64,000 bases of DNA from Rhyzopertha dominica. Its lineage: Eukaryota; Arthropoda; Insecta; Coleoptera; Bostrichidae. A program made the position numbers and the translations under genes. Below, piece by piece: positions 1 through 13,200 of the stretch. Below the pieces are notes generated by a model. The model was not told the DNA's origin. It saw only the letters and a list, made by a program, of their open reading frames with translations, and did not search any database. The first letter of the stretch is position 1, and each line of letters opens with the position of its first letter. The stretch lies in assembly GCA_025024175.1 (NCBI GenBank), contig QCXZ01000137.1, forward strand, positions 14,384,001 to 14,448,000, in the 5' to 3' direction.

Positions 1-249
1 TTATTTTTCGTTATCATGCGTTTGTTAAGTTATAAGTTGAAAAAGACAAAATGTAACAAATAAAACATAAAGACGGTGTTGCCCAAAAATGCTATGCTAT
101 GGGTATGAAAATTTTTACAGTACATACAGCGCGTCAACAAGAAACGAGGAAATTTTGTCTTTCTGGTCTGATGATGTTTGTTTGTGTAAGTTTTTGACAA
201 CAAATAATAAATATAACGTCAAATACTTGATTATGAAATGTTAAACGAC

Positions 250-2005
250 TTAGTGTAAACTGCCAGCAGTTTTTGGGAATATTGCATTGTTTTTGTAATT
301 GTAGGTAACTAATATCGCTTTACCTTTCAGGTTNGTAATGGTTGGCGTTTAGCAATGGTTTTATGTTTCACAAGTTGTGAGATTAAGAACACTGTAAAAA
401 TGTTTACTNAAGAGGAACTGATTAATATGGTTTATTTATTGAGTAAAGCGGAAGGAAATCCCTTACTTGTTACTAAAGCAAATAATCTTATTTTCAAATA
501 TTACTGGAACAAATCGCATTACATTGTAAAATATCTATTATGCGAGCATTTGCTTTTCCAAATAGAAATAACCTCGTTTCTTACTAGAACGGTATACCTT
601 TTGTTACATCATTAGAAGCAAAATTAAATTTCCTTTCTAATAATACAGGGTTATTGGTATCTGTTTTTTTTAATGCTGCTGGAATATTTTGTACTGATAA
701 TTGTGCATTTTAAACTGGTTTCAATTCAACGTAAAAGCCGCCAGCAGAAAAGTTCCAAAGAAGAATAGATAAAACATCAAATTCTGTTAGAAAAATAACA
801 CCAAAGGAATAGTATAATTCAACTCAAGAAACGATATCAAAACAACAATAAAATTACAAAATAATTCAAATGTGTGTATGTTATGTGTGTACATTACAGC
901 AAATGCGAAGACGTTTCAAAAATAAACGGTTCGCATTTATCAAGTTTTCTTCATTACTGCTTTAGAATGCAATTCGGAATCGTTCCACCATATCTTTCCC
1001 CGATAGTTACAGATTCATTATATACTAATTGCTGAATGTAACCCCACATGGAAAAGTCGAATTTTGTTAAATCTGGGGATCGCGCTCGGCACAGTGTCGC
1101 ACCTCCTCTTCATATCCACTTAGTTGGAGATATCATTCCTAACTACTCTCTTACATCCCTACCGTAATCATACTGATACCACATCGACTGTCTTACCTCA
1201 AACGGCAAGTTTTTGAGCAGGTCTTGTAAATCATTTTGCAAATAATGTAGGTATACCTATCTCCACTTCGATTCCCTTATTAAAAAATCAATTCCAACGA
1301 TGCCACCCTATACATTGAGAGACCATCTGTGTTCATGGTCCAAATTTTGCATTCAGTGACGATTTACAGTGCTATAGTAGTGGCAGTTGTCTTGAACAAA
1401 AACAGTTTTTAAGAGATGTTGCTTCATCGATGAACAGTATGTAGTTAAAAAATTGTTGAGTCCTTCAACTTTACGCACAGCTCATTCACAAAACTACAAT
1501 CTGTTGTTGACGTCGGGCGTCATTTAGTAACTGAAAGTGTTACGGGTGAAATTTGTTTTTGAGCAGTATTCGTGAAACAAATGTTTGATTTATTTCTAAT
1601 TAGACAATTAATGATGATTACATTAGATCTCTGTTTTAAGTTGGAAAACGCTATTACATTAGGATGTGTACTCGGAAAAACGTTGCGAACACATTTTATT
1701 TACCTAACGAATAAACAATATTAATCAGTTCCTCTTGAGTAACCATTTTTGCAGTGTTCTTAACTGGTGACACAGACGTTCGCATGCAGCACAGCATAAA
1801 CCAATTGCCAAACGTCAACCGTTGCTAACCTGTTAACGCAATATTGCTTAAGACTATTAAAAATGCCAATTTCTCAAAAACTGCTAGCAACAGATACCAA
1901 TAACCCGGTATTATTAAAAAGAAAATTTAATTTTGCATCTAATGTTGTAAGAACAAGTATACCGTTCTATTAAAAAACTAAGTTATTTCTATTTGAAGAT
2001 GTAAA
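250..2005 (-). mobile_element. Degraded mariner-type element(s) with DUF4817-like N-terminus
   Basis: Two copies of one transposase start lie in opposite orientation. On the plus strand near 391 a reading frame begins with residues like EELINMVYLLSKAEGNP, a helix-turn-helix pattern seen in DUF4817/DDE_3 mariner relatives. On the minus strand near 1750 the same start recurs (MVTQEELINIVYSLGK). Minus-strand sequence at 900-1100 reads as the C-terminal DDE end (pattern like KIRLFHVGLHSAI, near the usual PDLTPLDFFLWGYLK). Blocks at 555-665 and 1885-2000 are also inverted copies. All frames carry stops and shifts, so nothing here is functional. Family assignment is from remembered patterns, not a search. 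Confidence 0.5.
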
Positions 2006-2069
2006 TGTTAAAATCAATAAGTTTTTCACGATGTAATGAGATTTGTTCGAGAGCTATTTGAAAATTATG

Positions 2070-2726
2070 AGGGCTGTTTTTTTTCAACCTTCGATTTATA
2101 ATAAAAGAATGTTATTAAAAGTTGAGTTCTCTACATAATAGCCGAAACCAATAAATCATTAATTTGTCATATGCTTTTAAATACCGTCTTCAAGGAACTG
2201 TGACGCCAACATGGTCAAGTATATTTTCTGGAGCTTTTTGTTGGTGGCAAAACGCATCTGCTTAACCATGAAGCAAAAGACAATGATAACAAAGGAGGTT
2301 TATTGTGAAGCGTTACATTGCCTGCGATTTACGAATAGAATAAACGAAGAGACATCCTTTCGTTCAGCATTGTTTTGATCCACGACAATGCACGACCGCA
2401 CTGTGGCAACGTCACGATCTTTTCAAACAATTAAATTGTGAAGTTTTCGTCCATCCATCGTATAGGCCGGACTTGCCACCAGTAATTTTTATATCTTTCG
2501 AGCATTATATAGTTATTTTTGGGCGGATAGTGCTTCGTCACCAAGGAAATTAAGATATACTTCGCCGAGGAGGCGGCACATTTCCTTTAAGAGGGCATCT
2601 AAAAACCTGCGTAACGATATAAAAAATGCTTCAGTTGTTTTGGCGATTTTGTAAGAAGATGAATTTTAATAGTAACACTTTTTTATGTAAAGGAATAATT
2701 TATCAACATATTGAAAAAACAGCCCT
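2070..2726 (+). mobile_element. Mariner remnant with terminal inverted repeats
   Basis: The left end (2070-2089) reads AGGGCTGTTTTTTTTCAACC and the right end (2707-2726) is its near-perfect reverse complement, ending AACAGCCCT. Inside, at about 2370-2400, the plus strand reads VLIHDNARPH in one frame, the hallmark of the mariner DDE domain, followed by residues resembling VHPSYRPDLPP. The body is only about 660 bp, half a full mariner, and is frameshifted, so this is an internally deleted, dead copy. Confidence 0.75.
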
Positions 2727-3150
2727 GGTATAATCCACTTGCTTTAAAAGCGAGCTATGAAAACCGTACATTCCTCAGTAGACTGTATTTAAAATTACGT
2801 CGAGTACATGACTTAAATAAAGTAATATTTATTTTTTATAACTTATTCAAAAATGCAATAATAGACGGGGTGTACTATTTAAAATAACGAAGTAGGTATC
2901 GATTTCTGGTGTAAGCGGATGTCCGCCATCTTTAAAAATATTTTTAGGTTAGGTTTATTTGAAACGTTTTTCTTTCGCCTTAGTGTTAGTGTTAGTGTTA
3001 GTCGGCGATATTCCTGCACGGGCGTTACTGCTGCGTGATTCAGAAATACAAAGAATATTCCTTACTGGTAAATATAGGCATTTTCGAATAAGCATTCATT
3101 GCATAAAATCAAAAATTGACAATACCATTATAATTGTACATGACCTTATA
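2727..3150. other. No gene seen
   Basis: AT-rich sequence. A short tandem run of TTAGTG units at about 2981-3001 is the only regular structure I see. Confidence 0.4.
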
Positions 3151-3351
3151 GACTGTGGTCCGTTGGATCTTCCTTCTCTTCTTCCAAACGTTTCATTCTC
3201 AACCAATTTATAGCATATGTCCCCGGCTTCACCATCTGTCGCTGTCTAGCAGCAGAGGAGGTCACAACGCTTACGACAACCCACTGATGATGTTCTTCGC
3301 ACTTGAGGATGAAACAGCTGGAAGAAGAGAAGAAAGATCCAACGGACCACC
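3151..3351. repeat. Inverted repeat, about 48-bp arms
   Basis: Sequence at 3155-3202 recurs inverted at 3303-3350 with few differences. Both arms can be read as MK(R/Q)LEEEK(E/K)DPTDH, on opposite strands. A plus-strand frame across the right arm (to 3400) reads RGGHNAYDNPLMMFF and then a stop. I cannot tell whether this is a duplicated exon fragment or a small foldback element. Confidence 0.5.
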
Positions 3352-3961
3352 AGCCTTTAAGCCCGGATACACGCCATGTACAATTGGAATCCGGCCGTGA
3401 TGGCCTACATAACTTTATCAATGTCATTATAGGATACTGTTTCCACACCAGATGGTGGCTGACTAATTTACTGTGTTATAACTCACAACTCACAACAGAA
3501 GGTTTTTTTTGTGATACCATGACCTGTTACTAAAATGGTGTGTTGCTAGAAATAATAGTTAAGAAAAACGTGATTGCATCATTTATTTGCAATTCTAATC
3601 TTGAATGATCTCTCGTCATTTCTGTATTCTACCATTTATATTATGCAGCATGCTGAAAATTTTTATCCTTTATTCCAAACTGCAAGAGGTTATGTCATGA
3701 TTGGGATTCAGAGTCAAAATATATTTAGAATCTTTCGCTAAAGAGTTTTCAGTTTATTCGCCTTCAAAAACTTCTGACTTTTTATCTTCTAAAGCGTTTC
3801 CAATGACTAAAATTTCCTATATTTTACCTGCACAAGAACCATTACCGCTCAAACATACTACAACCGTTCCCATGACAAGCATTCGTGAGGAAGCTCCAGG
3901 AGCAATACTCCTTTTTATCACCTGAACTACATTCTGAATCGGTCTTTACTTCGTCTTCGAG

Positions 3962-4209
3962 TCAGGTGCTCGTCGAGGTGTTGCAGCTGGAGCCCGAGGT
4001 CGTTCCGCTGGCGCTCGAAGAAACCATGAATTTGGGCGGGGGCGGCGGGTACTCGTTCAGCAGGGGCGAAAGCACGTTGTACTGGAAAGCCCCTGATATA
4101 TTGCCAGCTGGTGCATAATGGGCCACGATGACGACTTTTCCCGACCTAGAACGTGCCTTTCCAACGCCGAAATCGCGCGTGCTGCGCCAGACCAATTGGG
4201 TGAAGTGGC
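3962..4209 (-). CDS. CAP gene last exon
   Basis: Acceptor AAATTTTACAG is followed in phase by GHFTQLVWRSTRDFGVGKA and the PAGN motif. The exon ends in TGA at 3962-3964, after a five-proline run and a tail rich in Ser, Thr and Gly. Confidence 0.85.
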
Positions 4210-7200
4210 CTGTAAAATTTTTATTCAGATGAGGCATGTTCGCGAGTCGAGGATGCTTTGGCATTTGCAATTCTATGTAGTTTCATTTTGATAGTTAAAT
4301 AATAGTATGTGCAGCAAGGGCGGATCCAGCTTTCAAATCAGGGGGGGTCACCTAGTCAGGAGAGGCTACAAATTTATTAAAATAATCTAATTGCAGTGGC
4401 GTCGCCAGTCTTCCAAATGTGGGTGGGCACTCTAAAATCCGAAGGGGTACTCTGGAGAGGACTCACAATAGTCAAAATACTAGTATCCCTTAAAAAAAGA
4501 GCGTTTAATGCGTCAATGTAATTGAAGTGATCCACTATATTGGAGAGGTAGCAAGAGCCCCTTGGTGATTTTCTGCGAATTTTGTAGAAAGTTCTATTCG
4601 AAAACTGAAAGAGGTATTGAAAGTTTGTCTTAACCGATCTATTAGTCCTTAAAAAAATAACCTTATTGGTGATTTTTTAAGAATGCTCTAGAAAGTTCTA
4701 TTTGGACTCTACCTAAGAAATCTTAAAATTTTGTCGTCCCTCCCGAATCAGTACTTAACGGTTACTCACTACAATAGAACTACTAGAAGGAACCTCAAAA
4801 ATTAATATTTTATTGCTATTCATTTTGTATCATGCCCACCCTGGCACACCCCTGGCGACGCCATTGTCTAATTGAAAAAGAAATAGTATTTTATTGTTAT
4901 CAGTCCAAACAAATTTAATCAAATAGCAAAAAGAATTTTCCTTTTTTTTCTCGACAAACGAATTGTGACTTCAATCCACTTCAGTGGGTATATATGTTTC
5001 TCTAAACGCGGAGTCCAGTTCAAAAACTCAGAAATTCATTGAGTGCACAAATGAAACTGACAATCACGTGTTGTTCTTATCTCATTAAAGAAATGAATTT
5101 GGATTTGAGTAACGGTGAAAACAGTCAATGATAAAAACATGAAATCTTCACTAAGGGTTGGCATTCATTATTTATTAGCTATGTTTTCGTTTTTATTAGC
5201 AAATTTACAAAAACAAGCCATCTTTTATACAAAGAACACGATATCAGAACACTACATGACAGATTAAAATATAACCTTCTTTAGACTTTTTAGGATTGCG
5301 TCATTCAATATGGCTTCCGACGGGCAGGTAATGCGCGCCTATGAGACCGTGGGAACTTAAAATATACTGCTAAAGTTGGGTTGTTCATGAGCGAGTCGTT
5401 CGATTTTAACGATTTAAGTCTTGATTCGTTTGATTCGACTCACAGCTAATGAATCAATCGTTTAAACTTGAATCAATTAAGAACGACCTACTTGTGCCGT
5501 TTGAGAAATGCGGAATGTAAAACTTGTTTACCTGTTTTCTACGAGAATAATGCGGTTTGCAACTGTACTCCCAACTAATGTAAACGGCGATTCATACCGT
5601 GTTGTCATGGACGGAAAGACTTGAAAACATATGGTTTGTCTTTTGTGTCCCAAAGAAGTAGGAAAGTTGTTTAGATACCCCGATTACTTACTAATATATG
5701 TTATGCAAGTATGTGATCTAGATATCAAAAAATTTTTATGAAATTTTAAAAATTTAATGTATTCGACTACTGAAAAAGTCAACAAAACGGAGGAATTAGA
5801 AACAAATTAATTACATTTTAGTTTTAGCATGTACTTAATAGACTTTAGCCATAATTTACTCATCTATACTTTCTACTCAAAAATCTACGCCGAAGTGCTT
5901 TATCTAGAAAATTAGATATTACGCGTAAATACATATCACTGAAATAAAGGTATAATAATTATCAGCAAATATCAAATATAATTATAATTCCAATATACAT
6001 ACTGATTTGTTAGGTATGATTTTTTATTGTTAAAGCAATAGTAAATAAAATTGAAAAGTTAACACTGCTACAGTTACTGGTTACGGTACGCACTTTGCAA
6101 CTCTCTTTAACAAGGTCTTACAGCCCGGTAACTCGTTTTTGGTAATGATTCATGAACGATTTGATCATTCGAATCTACGCGATTGAAGGAACGATTTGAT
6201 TCGAATCAAAATTCTTAGCTCTAGTGATTGACATTAGTATTAAGTATAAGTAATGGGATTGTTTTTATGTTTACCGTTTCATCGACGTTTCGAAAGTCAC
6301 GTGTTCTAAATAGCTAAACTGCCAAAAATCCAACGTCGTGATGCAATTTTCCCCCAAAATTATGTTGCCGCTCGTTACTCTGAGAATAAATTGCGACTTT
6401 GTGGTTTTTTGATTTAAAGGGATAGTAGTGCGTGTTGTTGGTGGATATATGCGCTCGCCATCATAGAAAGTACTACTCCCAGCCCAGGCCCCGGGGAGGG
6501 GGTCATGACCCCCATGACCTCCCCCCCTGGATCCGCTCTTGATGTCAGTCGGTTGCAAAATTTGTGAAACGACAGGTAGCTATAAATTGCCCTCAATTCA
6601 AATTCAGGCGTTGCATGAACCGACTGAAGTTATGCAATTTTTTTGTATTCTAAAAAAAGAGATTTTAAGTGGAAAAATGTATACAAATACAGTGGTGTAC
6701 TGACAAACAATTAGTCTAGCGGAGTACTGGAAATGAGTTCTGAGTTTCTAGATAAAATGGAAGAAAACACTCCCAGCAATCACCAACTGCCTAACCAGAT
6801 TCTTTCTGGTTTCTATTTAAGAATAAATACCTATTTTGTGCTCTTATGGTTGGAACTAATTTAAGTGGTGTATATCAGAATGTTCGAAGTTTAAGGACCA
6901 AAAATCATGAATTTAATTTAAACGTGAATGCCGGTTTAATTAATTAAATCAAAATTATAATCTGTACCAAAGAGACCGTGAATCAAATGCAGCTCTGGGT
7001 CACGATTGACGGATCATGTAAAATTCACGTGTGTTGTTTATTAGAACACTGTACTTAAACTGCCGTTAACGGTAATGTACTAAAACGTCGTTAATACATA
7101 TGACGTTACTATAATGACCAGCGCGACGGCTTTGTATTAGAATGCCGTTCGCTTTGTGCATTATTCGTTTTTGTGTGCGTATTGACTGCATCCTACTAAA

Positions 7201-10200
7201 CCGCCGTTGACCGCCATTGGTACTACTGTTTTAACAGTTCGATCAAAATTAAAGCATGTGTTAAGGCAAATTCGTCTTTCAAAATAAAGTTTTTTCATAC
7301 AGCTGCAAGCATATTTTTGCATTAAGAAAGCATTTGGATGTAGAGCTCTTTGACAAAACTATTGTAAACCTGAGTTGGACAATGGTTTATTACAAAGACA
7401 ACCAGCAACATTAACGGGTTTATTGAAGAAGTTGTGCCAAAAGAACAGAGCTCCAATAACAATATTCAGTCCGTATCATTAATAACACAAAGTCATCAGC
7501 CTCCAAGTACCTACACACAAAAAAGAAAAAAATTTCTTTTATTATGCTCAGGATTGGCAGACTTAGCTGCTCCATGAACGGGTATGTTGCAATTGCACAT
7601 GCAGATGACGAAAATGAAAACCGCCCTCAATTTATTATTAGAAGCAATGACGAAGTATTATTTGCAAATGAAAGGCACTTATCTGTGGAATCATCAAAAA
7701 CTTATAACGACATGATTGTCCATCAAGATAAAAGCGACACCAATGCAACGTTTGTATTGGATAACCCAGATCCGCCGCTTTTAGGTCAGATATCTGTTGA
7801 GTCACCTAAGTTTTATAACGAAATGGTTCTCCAATATAAAAATGAGGAATTAGTATTTGGATAATAAAGGAAGTTTCTCTCTTTTGGTGCTATCAAAAAT
7901 TACAGATGAGGCGATGATACAAGATCCCAAGGAAGCGCTTGAAAGTTCTTATACCAATGAAGGCAACAAACAATATAATGAAATTGTGAATAGTATCGCT
8001 TTTACAACAATTAAAATGTTAGTGTCAATAAAAAAAACGAGGACGTCCTAAAGAACAAGTCTTAACAGTCATAGGACTGCCGAAAAAAGGAAAAGAGAAC
8101 CTCTTAAATTTTCAAAACAATCATATATCCAAAAACCGAATTTAATTATGAATTTCTTTCTTAATGATTGTGACGTTATCAAAGAATCCAAAAATTGAAA
8201 ATTTCTTGAAACTTCAGATTTAAAGAATATTCCTGAAGAAATATCTCATGCCATACTGGATGAGGCTTTTGATATCTACATGATTAGGTATGTCTTGCAA
8301 TATATTTGTTTTTGAAGTATATATTTAGCTAACAATATAATTGCTTTCAGAAATTTTTGCACAGATGAAGTTGAACAACTCCAGCAAAGTGAACGCGAGG
8401 CAAAACGTCTTCGACGTCAATCTGAATCTAAAGATCATGCTAAAAAAGGTTCGCATATGACTAAAAAATATATAAAAAAAAATTTTTAAGAACAGTGCTT
8501 TTATCTATATTGCCGTGCTAAAAAAATAGTAAATAAAAAATATAGAAAAGTAGTAAATAAGAAAAAAATTTGAATTGTTTTTTATAATTACATCCAAGAA
8601 TGCCTTTATATTTAATGCTCTTCTTATTACCTTTACTTATCACTTTCAGCCATTTTTACCTGTCTTGCAAGAAGAGAGCAGCCTCGGCAATTTTATACTT
8701 CTATCTTTTTGTAATTACCATCCGAATTAATTCGTAACAACCCGCCACTGATCACAAAATCCTTGATTTGTGCGGAATCTGAATACTAATATTCTTTTTA
8801 AATTCTCTATTTTTGAATTATAGTGATTAGTCCAAATTTCGTTTACAGTAACAAACCGATCTAAAATAGTTTTTCTTCTAAAATCTAAATCAGAAGACTA
8901 AAGATGCTGTTACAAACACCACACTTGAGGAATATCAATATTAAAAGAGATTTATTCACACGTTGACTTTTTTAATAACCGTGCTAAAAAAAAGCTCGAT
9001 CCATCATTCTTTTTTGTCCATCCTGTCAGACAAAGCAATATCACCACCATTATTACGTCAAGGTTAGTTTATAAATTTACGTGACTTCAAACAATCTGTA
9101 TAGGCACGAGGCACGCAGTTAAACGTATACAAAATAAAAAAGTCATGCGCTTCCATCACGATTCCTGAGTCTCCTTCAATGAAGTTACTAGCTTACGTGA
9201 TGCAAATATCTGAAACATAGTAATCTACGGAAATATTGAATTTTCATGTAGCTTTACAGCCGCAATACTGCTAAGTGAGTCACATGTGTGACGTCCGATT
9301 TTTTTTCGTTTGTGCTTCATTGGAATGCTATTGACGAACTAATTATTTGGACAATCAATTTTAAAAAGCACCCCCAAATGAGAAAAATAGAGATTATGAT
9401 CCATTTCAAAAGTAGAGAAAGTAATAAACCTATCATAGCACCAACCACCAGTGGCATGCGGCGTAGAAGACTTAATAGTACTTCAGACAAATATTAGTAC
9501 TTCGCCGAAAAGGGTTCATTGTTCGTTATGAGTATTACAAAGTATCGGAAAAACCAGACCTAACTAATTTATGAATTCTGACTTACTAGCATTTTCAAAA
9601 TAACCGTTGGAAATGGAATATCTACACTGATACATATTACAGACTTAGTAGGAGTGCGTATCCGTATGTAAACTAAGCAAAAGAGAAAATCGCATCTTAT
9701 TGAAAACGACATCGTTCCTTACCGCCCCGTTTTATAATTAAACTATGCGTACTTTAATTCAGTTTTTATGCCAACTTAAAAATGTAAAACATTCATTCCT
9801 GTTTTTGTTCCCTATGATAAAAGTGCCGATTAAGAAAGGGAAACAAGAAGCTGTACAATGTAATAACCTATAATTCGTTTAAATTACTGCAATAATATTA
9901 ACTTGAATGCTAAAAGTCATTAATGGAATTTGAATTAATTCATATTCATTTCCTTCGCGATTCCTTTAAATCTGAGTTGCCACCGATACACTGCACTGTA
10001 ATGATTTAGAATCACTACCCAGAAACTTGGCATCCGATGATCTCGTGCTCACATGAAATGAGCGTCATCAAGCGGCGACATGATTTACGAGGAACGGTTT
10101 CCATCAGTACGATTATGATAAAGAAAAACAACAAGAACTGGGGCGGTAACATAATAAATCATCGCTACAATGCCTCATCCAGGAACGGCCAGATCGATCA

Positions 10201-13200
10201 TGACAGCAATATCACAATAAGACCACGGAAGGACGGGCAGACGTTTCGTCGAACTAATTAATCCTTACCTGCGTTAACGTTCGCATGCAGTATATCTGGC
10301 TCCTTCGAGTAATTGTACTGGCGAAAGGCGCTATACCAGTACGTTGCCACTTCCTGACCTGCGATAAAAAGCAAAGGTTAAACACCCGGTTAAAGGAATC
10401 GAAAGAGATTTCAAGTAAATTGGATTTCTATATTAAACTGCGGTCGGTCCTTCGATCAGATCCAATAGATTCGAACCTCATTGAATTACAAACTGGTCCG
10501 GGGTGTTTTAATTTTATATGAGATGGAGCGGCTTTGGTTCCAATCAGTATATCATACATGTTAAGCCCAATGAGATACGATGATATGATAATTTGTCCCT
10601 TTTTTCTCTGCTTCAGGGTATGCGAATTTGAATATTATCTTGAGAAGATCTTTCAAAATCGCGGAAATATAAACACACTCATAATAAAAATATATAAACA
10701 TCTGGTATATAGTATTTCAAGTAATTTTTTAATTATTCTAACTAGCTATAAAAATGCTTTCAATATACACTTGTTCATAGACCAACTTGTATATGTATAT
10801 TCATTTATTTTGTAAATGTCAATAAGATGGTGATTGTAACAGTTGGTCAACAAACTCTGTCAATTTGTTCCAAAAAAGGCTAATTTGTTTAGGAATCAGA
10901 CGTGCTTAAATGCAGCAAACAAACTGTTTAATAAAATTACAATAGCCGTGAAAAGTGTTCCAATACATATATAAAATGCTTTTGTTGTATAAATACGACA
11001 ATCATCCACTTCTCGAAGTAAACATTTTGGTTAATTCATCTTTAGCGCCGTTAGAAAATATCTTATTTAATATAATTTTAAGAATATACTTACCATTACC
11101 CTATAGATATGGATCAAATGGTTACTTCTAACAACATTAATAACAATTTTGATATTTTCTACATTTTATTTTTTAGTTTGTGAACTTTACATTCCTAAAT
11201 TTATAGTCAACAATAATAAATTTATTGGTTCTCGCTGACCACAAAATGGTTAATAAAATAGAAAAATAATCTATTTAAAAATTTTAAACAACCTTATAGG
11301 TAAAGCTTGACAATCAAGTACATCAAGTACTCTGAAAGTAACATTAACATTTTTAATTTATGCATAACATAAAATAAATCGTTTAAATTAAACAGAATTG
11401 ACCAATGAAAACAAAAGTGCAAACAATGTTTAAACTATATCAATTGTTTGTATGTTGGTAGATCTCTGAAAATAATTATGTTAAGCCGAACAATTGTAGA
11501 TATAATCAAATTCCTGATTATCACCTTAATAACATTCATAACCTAAATCATGAGTCATATGAGTCCTATTTGTTAAGCCACCGAAGAAGGCCGTTTGGCG
11601 ATTGAAATTCTAGCATTTGGCTTTGCCAAAAATAAAAGTTTGGAAGTAGGATCATAAACAAGTGTTTTTACTATTTTTACTCCGTTAATATCGAATATTT
11701 CACGATTAAAATATAGATACAAACAACAAAACGTTATGAAGCTAGATAATATTTGGTTACTTCGCTAGGTGGCGTATCGCTTATCAAGAAAGTCCATAGA
11801 AAATTCTAGATATCAAAGGACGTCATTCAAAAGTTACTGCCGTCTGAAAATGGAGTCAGTTTCATTATATTTTGCTGTTTTACTTCTGAAAAGGGAAAAA
11901 TGCAGTGCAGGCTCATCAAAAATTGAACAGTGTTTATGGTGATGGGCGATTAAGTCAACGTCAATATCGGAACTGGTTTGCTCGTTTTCGAGCCGGAAAT
12001 TTCGTTATTAAAGATGACCCTAAAGGCCGACCAATATTTGAAAAAAAGTTGATGACAATCTTTAAAAAGTCGCACATTGCATCTCGCGACATCCACACGG
12101 AACTAAACATGAACCATAAAACAGTTTTGAATCATTTACACAGGACTGGATTCCGCATGAGTTAACAGTGAAGAATTTCATGAACCGCGTTTTTCCATTT
12201 GTGGATCGCCGCTAAAACGTAACGAAATCAAGCCATTTTTTAAACGACTGATTACGGGCGATAAACAGTGCATCACGTACGACAATAATATGCGCAAAAT
12301 AGATCGTGGTCTAAGGTGGTGGTGGTCAAGGAAGGTAATGCTGAGTCAAACTACTGATTTGATTCTCTACAACTCATGTGATTGATGCAAGCGATTCAAG
12401 GAAAACGGTCTGGTTTTATCAATAGAAAAGACATTGTCTTCTATCAAGGCAACGCTGAACAACACATATCTTTAGTGGCTAGGCAAAAATTAAGGGAGCG
12501 AAGTTTTGCTGCATCCACCGGATAGCCAGGATCTACCATCTGTTTCCGTCTCTGCAGAACTTTCTTAAAGGTATGAAGTTAGCTTCAAGAGGCTTGTGAA
12601 AATCACTTGGTTTAGTTTTTCGCCCAGAAATCTCAGTAGTTCTACAGTGACGACGTTATAGTTTCACCAAAAATGTGGCAAAAGGTCATCGATCAAAACA
12701 TCATTGATTAGGTGTTTGAAGTGTTTATTAATAAACCCATATCGACTCAATAAAACATGGCTTTTTGTGCTTCATTTCTCCTCAACAACAGTAATGCCAT
12801 AGAATTAAAGCCCTAGCTCCATGAATTCTTCTATTTCCACACGAAGAAACCGAAGAATCGCATAGAAAACTGGTTTAATATTGGGAAGCCGTTTTAAATA
12901 ATGTTGGGGTAATGGTGTTCACAATTGGATAACAAAATCAACGAATGAAAAAGCTACGTAATTGTTTTTATTCGGTTTAATTTTGCTTGATGAGGTTTGA
13001 AAGCTATTACCCTGCCTTTTATGTGCATATAATAAAGAAATTAGAAGTGGCTGTGCAAGATTCGAATTTTCCTTAAGCTAATTCAAATTATCTTACCCGT
13101 GACATCCGTCGTAAGCGCATTAGTCTGCCTGCAGAAGAGGTTCTGTCCAATATCCTTGTCGTTCCTATAGTAGAATTTGTTCGTGTGCGCCAAATGATTA

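Larger units (their letters stand above)
4315..6541. mobile_element. hAT-like non-autonomous element
   Basis: The left end CAAGGGCGGATCCAG and the right end, whose reverse complement is CAAGAGCGGATCCAG, form terminal inverted repeats, each followed inward by a long G run. The 8 bases outside (ATGTGCAG on the left, ATGTCAGT on the right) look like a decayed 8-bp target duplication. No transposase frame is visible. It sits in the large CAP intron and contains other repeats. Confidence 0.6.
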
